From the NCBI GenBank assembly GCA_016935715.1, contig JAFGQJ010000272.1, forward strand, positions 1-21,359: 21,359 bases of DNA, read 5' to 3'. The stretch comes from Spirochaetales bacterium (GTDB lineage Bacteria; Spirochaetota; Spirochaetia; SZUA-6; DRHE01). Both the position numbers and the translations under genes were made by a program. Of this stretch, positions 14,378-21,359 are shown in pieces (position 1 is the first letter of the stretch; every line of letters begins with the position of its first letter). Under the pieces are notes generated by a model that had not been told where the DNA came from, did not search any database, and saw only the letters and a program-made list of their open reading frames with translations.

Positions 14378-15601
14378 ATGGTTTTCTATACCGTGGTCTT
14401 TATGCTCGTTTTCTGCTTATTGTTTCCCTTTCCGGGAGCGGCCGAGCCCGATGGAAACGGAGAGAATTCAACAACTCTGAGGGAGCGGATTCTTCATAAT
14501 CCGGAGCGCTTCATCACGGTAGGGAAAGAAGGCTGCGACTTTCTCGTGCTCCAGGAAGCGGTCCGGAAGGCTGTACCGGAGAGGGATGAAATTGTGCTCA
14601 TGGATCCGATCCACACCGAGGCGGGGATCATTATTGACAGGGATGTAAAAATCCGCGGCTTCGGAGTGGAACGAACAATTCTCCAGGCGGCGGAAAGCCC
14701 TGAAATTGCCCAGGACAGAGTTCTCCTGATCCAGGAATCAACAACGGCTGTCGTAAGCGGCGTGACGATTCGACATGGAAACCCGAACCAGCCTCTTCGC
14801 TGCGGCGGTGGGATCCAAAATTACGGTGACCTGATCCTTCAGGACTGCGCGATATGCAGCAACCTGGCCGTGTATGGTGTCGGGATATGGAACAAGGGAA
14901 GCCTGGTCATGCGCGACTGCAGCGTCGCCGATAACCGTTCTTTACGGCGCACGACTGCGGAAATCAAGTCCGCCGCGGGTTGCACCGGATCGGGGGGCGG
15001 CATCAAGAACGAACCAGACGCGGATCTCACCTGCTATAACAGCACCATTTCGGGGAACAGCGCACGCAGCAAAGGAGGAGGTCTGTTCGTGTCCTGTGAA
15101 TCAAAAGCCACGCTCGTCAACTGCACGGTGAGCGGCAACGAATCCAACCAGTCGGGAGGGGGCATCCACATCCGCGGCGATTTGGTGCTCCTTCACTGCA
15201 CCGTTGCCAATAATTATTCTTCAAGACAAGGCGGGGGAATCTACAATCTCGGACATCTTGACGCCGTGGCCTGTCTGATAGCCGACAACCGGGTACTCGA
15301 TTTTGTACAGGGCTTCGGCGGCGGCATCTACGGCACGGGCCGGCTCGGTATCAACCAATACAATCTCGTCGCTGACGGAAGTATTGAAAGCTATCTTACG
15401 GGAGACCCTCTGCTGGCACCCCTGGGCGACAACGGCGGCGGAACGCTCACCCATGCCATCCCACGAGAAAGCCCGGCCGTAGACGTGATACCGTACGAAG
15501 TTCTGGCTGTAGAAGAAGATCAGCGCGGCATGTCCCGCGGAACCGCTGCTCATGACAGAGGCGAGTACGGCGATATTGGCGCTTATGAATGGCGGGAATG
15601 A
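14378..15601 (+). CDS. Secreted right-handed parallel beta-helix protein with choice-of-anchor Q type C-terminus
   Basis: A 407-residue exported protein. The start at 14378 gives a clear signal peptide: hydrophobic core at residues ~3-19, likely cut after GAA. The middle has about seven beta-helix coils with repeated GGGI-type turns and N/S-rich strands (for example CTVSGNESNQSGGGIHI). The C-terminal end carries the DPLLAPLGDNGGGTLTHAI block, a DQRG motif and DIGAYE, as in choice-of-anchor Q or CSLREA-type surface proteins. These often act in adhesion or polysaccharide binding, but no lyase catalytic residues are recognisable. The frame extends upstream to 14246 without signal or ribosome site, so I rejected that start. 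It overlaps the GNAT gene by 4 bp. Confidence 0.82.
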   Translation: MVFYTVVFMLVFCLLFPFPGAAEPDGNGENSTTLRERILHNPERFITVGKEGCDFLVLQEAVRKAVPERDEIVLMDPIHTEAGIIIDRDVKIRGFGVERTILQAAESPEIAQDRVLLIQESTTAVVSGVTIRHGNPNQPLRCGGGIQNYGDLILQDCAICSNLAVYGVGIWNKGSLVMRDCSVADNRSLRRTTAEIKSAAGCTGSGGGIKNEPDADLTCYNSTISGNSARSKGGGLFVSCESKATLVNCTVSGNESNQSGGGIHIRGDLVLLHCTVANNYSSRQGGGIYNLGHLDAVACLIADNRVLDFVQGFGGGIYGTGRLGINQYNLVADGSIESYLTGDPLLAPLGDNGGGTLTHAIPRESPAVDVIPYEVLAVEEDQRGMSRGTAAHDRGEYGDIGAYEWRE

Positions 15602-16236
15602 GATCCCGGAAAAAAGACATGGATACCGCAGCGTCCCTTCTCATTGAAACCCCGCGCCTTCTCATGAAGCCCCTGCAACTGCGGGACATACGGGGGATGT
15701 ATGCCTACCGCTCCGACCCGGAGATTTCCCGCTACCAGAGCTGGCGGCCTTCGAGGGAAGAAGAGGTGGAAGCATTTATCCTGAAATACGGGAATGGAAA
15801 CACAAACGTTGTCGACAGCTGGTGCCAGATGGGGGTCTACCGAAAGACAAGCCGGGAGCTCATTGGAGATGTCGGGATGCACTTCTTGCCTCCCGATTCC
15901 CGGCAGGTGGAGCTCGGTTTCACCATCAGCCCCCGACATCAACGAAAGGGCTACGCGGCCGAAGCCGTCGATGCACTCCTCACCTACCTGTTTGGAGACC
16001 TGAACAAACATCGGATTATCGCTTCTGTGGACCCAAGGAATACGGCCTCCATCGCCCTTCTTGAGAAAATGGGGATGCGAAAGGAGGCTCACCACATCCG
16101 GAGCATCTGGACGTCGGAAGGGTGGGGGGATGATATGGTTTATGCGCTACTGCGGGAAGAATGGGAAAACGCACCAGGAAGAGGTCGGGAAAAAATAACC
16201 GAGAACAAGCTGCCCCGGAGTGGTCATTCCGTTTGA
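15598..16236 (+). CDS. GNAT family N-acetyltransferase (RimJ/RimL-like)
   Basis: A 212-residue acetyltransferase. The N-terminal IETPRLLMKPLQLRD pattern and the acetyl-CoA pyrophosphate loop QRKGYA (115-120) mark the RimJ/RimL branch of GNAT. VDPRNTASIALLEKMGM is the usual C-terminal block. The substrate could be a protein N-terminus, an amino acid or a small molecule. The ATG at 15598 overlaps the beta-helix stop (ATGA); starts at 15589 and 15619 are also possible, the latter preceded by GGAAAAAAG. The last ~20 residues (after REEWENAP) look like a basic read-through tail beyond the fold. Coupling to a secreted beta-helix protein has no obvious meaning. Confidence 0.88.
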   Translation: MRSRKKDMDTAASLLIETPRLLMKPLQLRDIRGMYAYRSDPEISRYQSWRPSREEEVEAFILKYGNGNTNVVDSWCQMGVYRKTSRELIGDVGMHFLPPDSRQVELGFTISPRHQRKGYAAEAVDALLTYLFGDLNKHRIIASVDPRNTASIALLEKMGMRKEAHHIRSIWTSEGWGDDMVYALLREEWENAPGRGREKITENKLPRSGHSV

Positions 16237-16307
16237 AACTGCAGCCTGAAACGCGACCGGTTTTACACCAAAAAGCTTCAATTAGCTCGAATGGCCATCA
16301 AACGCTA

Positions 16308-16336
16308 TTGACTATGATTCCTTCTATCAGTACTAT
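16308..16336 (+). promoter_or_regulatory. Sigma-70 promoter of tRNA-Glu
   Basis: TTGACT (16308-16313), 17 bp, TACTAT (16331-16336). Predicted start ~16343, leader of about 47 nt to the tRNA. The rest of 16237-16389 holds no gene I can support. Confidence 0.65.
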
Positions 16337-16389
16337 CTATCACGAAAAATCAACAGCGCTCAAGCAGCGGTCAAGCGCTGCGATAGCGG

Positions 16390-16461
16390 GGCCCCTTCGT
16401 CTATCGGCTAGGACGGGTGGTTCTCAGCCATCAAAGAGCGGTTCGATTCCGCTAGGGGCTA
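16390..16461 (+). tRNA. tRNA-Glu (anticodon CUC)
   Basis: A 72-nt cloverleaf: acceptor GGCCCCT/AGGGGCT with a weak G-U first pair, D stem GTCT/GGAC, anticodon stem GGTGG/CCATC with one G-T pair, loop TTCTCAG (anticodon CTC, 16423-16425), 4-nt variable region, T arm AGCGG-TTCGATT-CCGCT. Discriminator is A; CCA is not encoded. It reads GAG codons. Confidence 0.94.
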
Positions 16462-16473
16462 TTCGGGTGGAGA

Positions 16474-16521
16474 ACCAAACTAGAGGTGGCGTCAGATTGA
16501 CGACCACATCTCTGTTTTGGT
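16474..16521. other. Imperfect long stem-loop downstream of tRNA-Glu
   Basis: ACCAAAC, AGAGGTGG and CGTC pair in order with GACG, CCACATCTCT and GTTTTGGT, with small bulges, over 48 bp. No T run follows, so it is not a standard terminator. It could be a tRNA 3' processing or termination structure. The remainder of 16462-16598 shows nothing else. Confidence 0.45.
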
Positions 16522-16598
16522 ATCGAGAGAGATCAAACCTAATAAACTGAACCGTTTTAGCTGTTACTTATTGAACGGAAACCTGTAATTCGGGTTCC

Positions 16599-16629
16599 AA
16601 AAAAATTACGAAGTTCCCTGTGAACTTCG
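16599..16629 (-). terminator. Intrinsic terminator of the SARP-type regulator gene
   Basis: On the minus strand a perfect 8-bp stem CGAAGTTC/GAACTTCG with a 5-nt loop (16629-16609), then TAA and seven T (16605-16599). It begins 15 bp after the stop codon of the 16645-19620 gene. Confidence 0.8.
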
Positions 16630-16644
16630 CATTGCCGGTAAAAA

Positions 16645-19620
16645 CTACAACGATGCATATTGCGAATGATGCGTCACTCGGTCCCGAGCCCGATTTACTG
16701 CATCCGCACGACTCATCGATTGACCCCTCAACCATTCAACCGGGAAGGTATTTTCGAAGCCGGAAATGTAGTGGAAAGCTTCCTCTATTTGAGGAGCTCT
16801 ACAAAGCTCATTGCGACGGTTGCGCCCGATCATGGCTGCAGCCGCCCCTGCCAGCTCTGCACAGCTAGGATCCGGCTCGAGCGTGTGCAGGATTCCCGCT
16901 ATTCGGGCCATCTGCAGTCCAACGTTGAGCTCATCGCCAAGCTCGTCAAAAAGACAGAGCGCCTGCACTGTGTGCCGAAGGGCAGCGGTCATATTTCTGC
17001 ATCCTATCTCGACACGGCCCAGGCCTTCGAGAGTCCAGGCAGCCAGGACACGATCTCCTAAATCGTTGAACCTCTGCAGGGCAGTCTCGTAATTCGTGCG
17101 GGCATCGGCGTACTTCCCATGTTCGCAATACAGATCGCCGAGACCATTGTAGGAATGGGCGTGCAGCCACAGGTCCCCTGTTTCGATAGCCAGGCGGCGC
17201 GCCTCCACAAGTTGCTGCTCCGGATAGCAGTCACGAAAGACGCCACCTGTGGTAGCATACGCCCAGATCAGGGCGTGTGTTAGGACAGCCTGTATTCCTG
17301 AAGCTCTGGCTACCTGCACGGCAGTCTCGGCAAATGCGTCACCTTGGGAGACGTTTCCCAACCATCGTTCCACAACTCCCAGGTCGGACAACACGTAGGA
17401 TTCCGCGATTCGATTACCGATACGGCGACTGATATCCAGACTCGATGAATAGAGCGTGCGTGCCCCTCGCCATTCCCCTATCAGAAAAGTAAACCAGCCG
17501 AGGGAATGCAGGGCGCGGGCGAGGAGATCCTGTGGCGGGTCGTTACACAGGTCGATCAACTGAGTAAACCAGCGACGAGCTAAAGCTAAATGTCCCCTCT
17601 GGTACCAAAACCAGGTCAAGGCTACAGCCATTTCCAATGCCGGGAGAGGTCGATGATGATCCCGCAAGTATGATAGGGAGGCGAGGATATTAGGGTGGTC
17701 TGCTTGAATTCGATTGAGCCAAGTGACTTGATCCGGGCCGTGGAGCTCGCCTTCCGCGCGGAGGGCGAGTGAGTAGTAGTAGTCAGCATGCCGGGACATT
17801 ACCTCGTCCAGACTAGGTAAGCTCTTCCTCCGTTTTATAGCGAATTGCCGTGTGGCCTGCAGAAGCCCGAAACGCTTCGTAGGAGTCTCCTCTACAAGTA
17901 GAATAAAGCTTTTGTCGAAAAGTGAATGAATCGTGTTGGAGAGATTGCTACGAGACCCGTTGCCACAAACCGCTTCCACGGCCTGAAGGTCGAAGGCGGC
18001 TGCGAACACCGAAAGCTTCAAAAGCACCGTCTGTTCATCACGAGGGAGCAGGTCATAGCTCCAGGAAATTGCCGTTTCCAGCGTCCGGTGACACGGGTCA
18101 TCATCCCGTTTTCCGTAGGTGAGGTAACCCAAAGACGTGGACAGGCGCCCAGGAAGCTCATCGAGTGTGTATATTTCTATCAAGGGGACAGCCAGTTCTA
18201 TCGCGAGCGGTAACCCGTCTAGGGCCAAGCAGATAGCCCTGACTAATCTATAGTTCTCATGCGTAATCGCAAAACCGGGTAGATGAGTGCGCGCGCGGTC
18301 CTCGAATAGCTGCGGAGCCGGTGATACGGACACAGCCCTAAACGTTGCTTCCAGCGATACTCCGAGAGGCATGAGCCGGATCTGCCGCTCCCCTTGAATT
18401 TTAAGCGGCTCCCGGCTTGTCACCAAAACCTGAACGGTCTGAGTTTCTCGCAACAGCTCTCCGACGATTCCGGCAGCTGTAATCACGTGCTCGAAGTTGT
18501 CCAAGAGAAGCAAAACACCTCTGTGGTCGAGCTGATTTATCAGTGAAGCAATCAGGTCGGCGTTTGCGTCGACGGGCTGCTGGAGACCGATGGATTGAGC
18601 CACGAGTCTGGGTACTTCGGAAGCCGTCTCGATCGTCCTCAGATCGACGAAAACAACCCCTTCCGGGAGCACGCAGTCCAAATCGCGGACCGACTCGATC
18701 GCCAGCCTAGTCTTCCCGATTCCCGCCGAGCCGGTCACCGTCGTCACCCGGTTGCCCGTACAAATGAGCCTCTGTATTTCGTCGATCTCCCTGGACCTGC
18801 CAAAAAATCTGGTAGATAGCACCGGGGGACGCTGATAACTTCTCCTGCGAGGGAACAGGGACGATTCATTTCCAAGTGGGATTCCATGACCCCGCACGAT
18901 CTCTACAAGGTGGACGGTCTCTTCAGACGGATCTTCGCCAAGCTCATCGGAGAGGAGCCTGCGGCACTGTTCAAACTGGGCTACGGCAGCAGCCCACTTC
19001 CCGCATCGTGCGTATACTTCTATGACCAATCTGTTCGACGATTCTTCCAAGGGATCGAGTGCGACCAGTCGCAGCGCCGGCGCTATCGCCTGTTCGTATT
19101 CTCCCGTCGCCGCCTGCATCCGAACTAATCGCTTGAGAACCACAGACATCTGCCGACGGATCTCCTCACCGGCAGCCAGTTGCCAGGCATCGAACTCCCG
19201 GCAGTCCCGCAACGTAAAGCCCTCGAGAAACTCACCCGCACACAGTGCACTGACGCGGCTAAGCTCCTCGATTGATACCTCGCAATTCGGCTGGCGTAGA
19301 GCGACTTCGTGTAGATGCCAGATATCGACGGAGACGGTTCGGGGATTCAGTTGGAGTGTATCACCGTCCGTGATCACAGCCGAGCTCGGCAACCGAAGCA
19401 CCGCATCGTGAAGGGCAGTGCGAAGATTTGTGCGAGCTCCGGCTTGTCCCGAAAACGGCCATAAAAGAAAGGCCAGAGTATCTCGACCTATCGGGCGTGC
19501 TTCAACAGCTAGATAAGCGACGAGTGCAATAGACTTGTGTCTTAGCCGACGCTCGGAACAGTCCGCCCCATGAAGTAACGGCGGACCGCAGAGCCGAACG
19601 TGGTATGACCCGGCGTCCAT
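16645..19620 (-). CDS. SARP/AfsR-type regulator: winged helix, BTAD, NB-ARC ATPase, TPR
   Basis: A 991-residue predicted transcription activator. Residues ~5-95 fit an OmpR-like winged-helix DNA-binding domain; ~100-245 are a bacterial transcriptional activator domain (BTAD), with GEFLEGF and the helical repeats ending FEQCRRLLSDELG. A STAND/NB-ARC ATPase follows: FFGRSREI, Walker A GSAGIGKT (297-304), Walker B VLLLLDN (369-375) and a GLPLA motif. The C-terminal third is TPR-like (e.g. HSYNGLGDLYCEHGKYADA), as in AfsR and MalT. Such proteins switch on by ATP and ligand. The ATG at 19620 has AGAGG before it and sits 13 bp after the predicted transcript start; the open frame to 19680 would begin upstream of the promoter -10 box. 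Codon use looks less GC-biased than the left part of the window, suggesting transfer. Confidence 0.9.
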   Translation of the reverse strand: MDAGSYHVRLCGPPLLHGADCSERRLRHKSIALVAYLAVEARPIGRDTLAFLLWPFSGQAGARTNLRTALHDAVLRLPSSAVITDGDTLQLNPRTVSVDIWHLHEVALRQPNCEVSIEELSRVSALCAGEFLEGFTLRDCREFDAWQLAAGEEIRRQMSVVLKRLVRMQAATGEYEQAIAPALRLVALDPLEESSNRLVIEVYARCGKWAAAVAQFEQCRRLLSDELGEDPSEETVHLVEIVRGHGIPLGNESSLFPRRRSYQRPPVLSTRFFGRSREIDEIQRLICTGNRVTTVTGSAGIGKTRLAIESVRDLDCVLPEGVVFVDLRTIETASEVPRLVAQSIGLQQPVDANADLIASLINQLDHRGVLLLLDNFEHVITAAGIVGELLRETQTVQVLVTSREPLKIQGERQIRLMPLGVSLEATFRAVSVSPAPQLFEDRARTHLPGFAITHENYRLVRAICLALDGLPLAIELAVPLIEIYTLDELPGRLSTSLGYLTYGKRDDDPCHRTLETAISWSYDLLPRDEQTVLLKLSVFAAAFDLQAVEAVCGNGSRSNLSNTIHSLFDKSFILLVEETPTKRFGLLQATRQFAIKRRKSLPSLDEVMSRHADYYYSLALRAEGELHGPDQVTWLNRIQADHPNILASLSYLRDHHRPLPALEMAVALTWFWYQRGHLALARRWFTQLIDLCNDPPQDLLARALHSLGWFTFLIGEWRGARTLYSSSLDISRRIGNRIAESYVLSDLGVVERWLGNVSQGDAFAETAVQVARASGIQAVLTHALIWAYATTGGVFRDCYPEQQLVEARRLAIETGDLWLHAHSYNGLGDLYCEHGKYADARTNYETALQRFNDLGDRVLAAWTLEGLGRVEIGCRNMTAALRHTVQALCLFDELGDELNVGLQMARIAGILHTLEPDPSCAELAGAAAAMIGRNRRNELCRAPQIEEAFHYISGFENTFPVEWLRGQSMSRADAVNRARDRVTHHSQYASL

Positions 19621-19639
19621 GAGATCCTCTGCAGTATCA

Positions 19640-19667
19640 ATTATAGTCGGATTGGTAATCTGTGCAA
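19640..19667 (-). promoter_or_regulatory. Sigma-70 promoter of the SARP-type regulator
   Basis: On the minus strand TTGCAC (19667-19662), 16 bp, perfect TATAAT (19645-19640). Predicted start ~19633. This supports the ATG at 19620 as translation start. Confidence 0.65.
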
Positions 19668-19697
19668 AGTGAAAGCGCAAGTGGTTGTAGTTTCGAC

Positions 19698-19703
19698 TAT
19701 ACT
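19698..19703 (+). promoter_or_regulatory. Candidate -10 box of the SnoaL-like gene, without a good -35 box
   Basis: TATACT (19698-19703) lies 37 bp before the ATG at 19741, but the bases 17 bp upstream (GCGCAA) do not resemble a -35 box. Promoters activated by SARP proteins often lack one. AAGTG occurs at 19667-19671 and 19679-19683, 12 bp apart; this is a weak hint only. Confidence 0.3.
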
Positions 19704-19740
19704 GGAATAGAGGGGGAAATCACTGACCGAGGAGGAAGGA

Positions 19741-20169
19741 ATGGAGACCTACGGAAACAAAGAGGATGTAGAGGCAATAAAAAAAATCTGGCGGAATTAC
19801 GGTGCGCGACTTGTCGCAGGCGATGCAGATGGTCATATGTCGCAATGGCATCCCGACGGCATCCAACTCCCGCCGGATGGACCCATCAACATCGGTCGGG
19901 ACGCTATTCATGCACAACTGCGGGATGAGATGAGCAGGCTGGATTATACAACTGTCGAGGTCCAGCCTCGCGAAATCAGAATGATGAGCGACACGACGGC
20001 ATTCGCCTGTGGAAAGTGCATGATGAATTTCGCTCGGAAAGCGACCGGTCAAGTCACTGAGCTGGATATCAAATTTCTAACGATTCTCGTCAAGACACCC
20101 GAGGGGTCCTGGAAGATCTACCGGGATTGTTTCAACTGGATCGTCCTAACGGGGGATGCAAATCGATGA
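19741..20169 (+). CDS. SnoaL-like / DUF4440-type NTF2-fold protein
   Basis: A 142-residue cytoplasmic protein with the cone-shaped NTF2-like pattern: a first helix pair EAIKKIWRNYGARLVAGDADGHMSQW, then WHPDGIQLPPDGPINIGRDAI, and curved beta strands ending with FLTILVKTPEGSWKIYRDCFNW. This arrangement is typical of the SgcJ/EcaC or DUF4440 branch of SnoaL-like proteins, which include ketosteroid-isomerase-like enzymes and ligand binders; activity cannot be assigned. A strong ribosome site GAGGAGGAAGGA precedes the ATG. It is divergent from the SARP-type regulator with 120 bp between the start codons, making it the likeliest regulated target. Confidence 0.82.
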   Translation: METYGNKEDVEAIKKIWRNYGARLVAGDADGHMSQWHPDGIQLPPDGPINIGRDAIHAQLRDEMSRLDYTTVEVQPREIRMMSDTTAFACGKCMMNFARKATGQVTELDIKFLTILVKTPEGSWKIYRDCFNWIVLTGDANR

Positions 20170-20256
20170 ACTTGCATCCGGTTGCGAAGCTGGGATCGAA
20201 CCGCACAGGGTCCGCCCCCAGGTGGTGGCCCACCGGCCAGTAGATTCCGATAGTTT

Positions 20257-20268
20257 TCGTCCGGACGA
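20257..20268. other. Perfect 12-bp palindrome between convergent genes
   Basis: TCGTCCGGACGA reads the same on both strands with no loop. It lies 88 bp after the SnoaL-like stop and 28 bp before the stop of the secreted-protein gene. It could be a protein-binding site; chance is also possible. The rest of 20170-20295 has a short GGTGG/CCACC hairpin (20221-20234) but no T run. Confidence 0.3.
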
Positions 20269-20295
20269 TTTCGGCTAATCCGGTCCCCGAGCTGG

Positions 20296-20841
20296 CTACG
20301 GGGCAGCTGCCTGCGTGCTCACCCGCTGGATGGTCTCGGTTATTGGACTAGAACCAGGTGGGAGCATCCACGTCGCCGGTTCTGATACAAAGGGAGAATC
20401 ACCCCAGTTGTACGCGCCCCAGGAATTATAGTTGATTGTCGCTTCGCCGTCCGAATCCAAGGTGATGAAACCCTGGACGCCGTGTACGGTCGGCACCTCT
20501 TCCGGGGGTTCGGTGGGATCGTTTGTCGTCAAGGCCAGTAGGCGGATCTCGTACTTCCCATCCCTTTCGATGACCTCACCTGTCCATGTCGTCGCGACGG
20601 CTGCGCCTAGCGAATCCGGATTGTAGGCACCGTCGGCCATCACATACCAACGTCCTTTACCGGTGGGGATGAAGGTGTACTGGTACTTGTAACCTGCGTT
20701 GTCGGGATTGTAACTTCCACCGTACCAAGATCCGCAGAGTGGATCCTCGCTCATCGCGGAAGCACCTCTAGTGCCGCCGGCGAATGCCAACGTACCGGCA
20801 AACGCAATGAGCACGGTCACTAAAAACCAACTCCGTTTCAT
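20296..20841 (-). CDS. Small secreted protein of unknown function
   Basis: A 181-residue protein with a clear Sec signal peptide (MKRSW, hydrophobic core, AFA cleavage near residue 21). The mature part is rich in Gly, Tyr, Trp and Thr and looks like a beta-sandwich or lipocalin-like barrel: LCGSWYGGSYNP near its start, then YQYTFIPTGKGRWYVMADGAY and short alternating strands. No catalytic motif or lipobox is visible, and I do not recognise the family. I chose the ATG at 20841, preceded by AAGGAGGAACGGCGT; the open frame extends 49 codons further upstream without a ribosome site. It converges on the SnoaL-like gene and may belong to the same transferred segment. Confidence 0.75.
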   Translation of the reverse strand: MKRSWFLVTVLIAFAGTLAFAGGTRGASAMSEDPLCGSWYGGSYNPDNAGYKYQYTFIPTGKGRWYVMADGAYNPDSLGAAVATTWTGEVIERDGKYEIRLLALTTNDPTEPPEEVPTVHGVQGFITLDSDGEATINYNSWGAYNWGDSPFVSEPATWMLPPGSSPITETIQRVSTQAAAP

Positions 20842-21041
20842 ACGCCGTTCCTCCTTGGGAGTTTTGATACCGAAAAGGTACCGTATCCAGCGTTTCACAA
20901 TCGTGACAGCACCAACGACAGCTTGAAATGCAGTAGAACATGAGCGATCCATGACAGGGCAACCAGTAGTGAATACAAGCTGCTGCAAACGGGCCGAAAA
21001 AGGGGAGAAGAATTATCGGACTTTGGTGTGAGCGACCGGTT

Positions 21042-21251
21042 CTATGCGAAAATCAATCTACCCTTCGGTTGAGGAACTGGCCTGCCGAGGTCTTTCGCTG
21101 TGTCGATCCATTCCTGGATTACGACTTCGGCGTTGTCAACAGCTTCTTAGTATGTAGAACCATCCGCCATGCATCCGGGTAGCTCAAGAACTTCTACGAT
21201 GAATGCACCGTCTTCACGACTCCAATAGATAATCATTTCATAACGTATCAA
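21042..21251 (-). pseudogene. hicB: HicB family antitoxin with in-frame TAA stop
   Basis: Read from a TTG at 21251 the frame gives 69 residues, the normal length of the short HicB subfamily, but codon 35 is TAA (21149-21147). Before it the sequence matches HicB: IRYEMIIYWSREDGAFIVEV and the hallmark LPGCMADGSTY. After it the match resumes in the same frame, EAVDNAEVVIQEWIDTAKDL and then GRPVPQPKGRLIFA, to a TAG at 21044-21042. A single base change (for example GAA to TAA) explains it. HicB neutralises the HicA mRNA-cleaving toxin and represses its operon; a 34-residue product would lack most of the fold. A GGGGG stretch 8 bp upstream could serve as ribosome site for the TTG. Confidence 0.82.
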
Positions 21252-21359
21252 CGTTTTGCCCCCAAGTTTATGCTTCAGAATGATCCCACGGATCTGCTTG
21301 ACTTGGTAGACCTTAGCCTTGGAGCCTTTCGGCTGTATGTAGAATGATACCAAGAAGTC
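21252..21359 (-). pseudogene. hicA: C-terminal part of a HicA-type toxin gene (cut by window edge, no own stop codon)
   Basis: The frame upstream of hicB reads VSFYIQPKGSKAKVYQVKQI followed by RGIILKHKL. This fits the C-terminal end of the HicA branch with a KAKPYQVRQ-type motif, which normally precedes this kind of HicB. The frame has no stop and runs straight into hicB, so the HicA stop codon seems to be lost. The N-terminal half, with the catalytic Gly-Ser-His motif, lies outside the window, so its integrity is unknown. Only 36 codons are visible, hence the modest confidence. Confidence 0.5.

Noticed and set aside
19621..19680. 20-residue longer N-terminus for the SARP-type regulator
   Set aside because: The promoter -10 box (19640-19645) lies inside it and AGAGG precedes the ATG at 19620.
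20192..20204. tRNA T-arm-like sequence (GCGGTTCGATCCC on the minus strand), possible att remnant of tRNA-Glu
   Set aside because: Only about ten bases match the T arm, stems do not pair, and the orientation is opposite to that needed for a direct-repeat attachment pair.

Overview
The window looks like chromosomal DNA of a GC-rich, probably free-living spirochaete. The strongest evidence is a tandem pair of FlaA periplasmic flagellar sheath proteins (9129-10612), followed by a bactofilin and a cyclic-nucleotide-binding histidine kinase. The rest fits a fermentative, hydrogen-metabolising bacterium: a hydrogenase maturation operon, class II fructose-bisphosphate aldolase and lipoyl synthase. 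No rRNA, CRISPR array, insertion sequence or integrase was found.

Layout. (1) 1-3511, minus strand: hypF-hypC-hypD, with hypD running off the left edge. (2) 3592-5296, plus strand: a uracil-phosphoribosyltransferase-like protein with a long N-terminal extension, then a seven-helix membrane protein. (3) 5307-6992, minus strand: class II aldolase and a TetR regulator, the regulator having its own promoter and a large inverted repeat. (4) 7016-7190: divergent fba/lipoprotein promoter region holding three 31-bp tandem repeats exactly between the two -35 boxes. (5) 7196-9060: BMP-like lipoprotein overlapping lipA by 4 bp. (6) 9069-10666: near-consensus sigma-70 promoter, flaA, flaA2, strong intrinsic terminator. 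(7) 10675-13049: unknown conserved-looking protein, bactofilin and CNB-histidine kinase in one operon. (8) 13063-16461: tRNA-Gln(CUG), an SDR-like protein, a secreted beta-helix protein overlapping a GNAT acetyltransferase, tRNA-Glu(CUC). (9) 16599-21359: an accessory-looking right end. It has a very large SARP/AfsR-type regulator (winged helix, BTAD, NB-ARC, TPR) divergent from a SnoaL-like protein, a small secreted protein, and a decayed hicAB toxin-antitoxin pair at the edge.

How the parts may work together. HypF, HypC and HypD make and assemble the Fe(CN)2CO centre of a [NiFe] hydrogenase whose structural genes are outside the window. The FlaA pair supplies flagellar sheath. The downstream bactofilin/kinase operon could link cell shape or envelope to a cyclic-nucleotide signal, but this is inference. 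The SARP protein probably controls the divergent SnoaL-like gene.

Most notable observations: the phased 31-bp repeat array between two divergent promoters; four genes whose -10 box ends only 5-6 nt before the start codon, suggesting leaderless mRNAs; the SARP-STAND regulator, unexpected in a spirochaete; the inverted repeat over the tetR transcription start; and the in-frame stop in hicB. All promoter, operator and terminator calls were made by eye.
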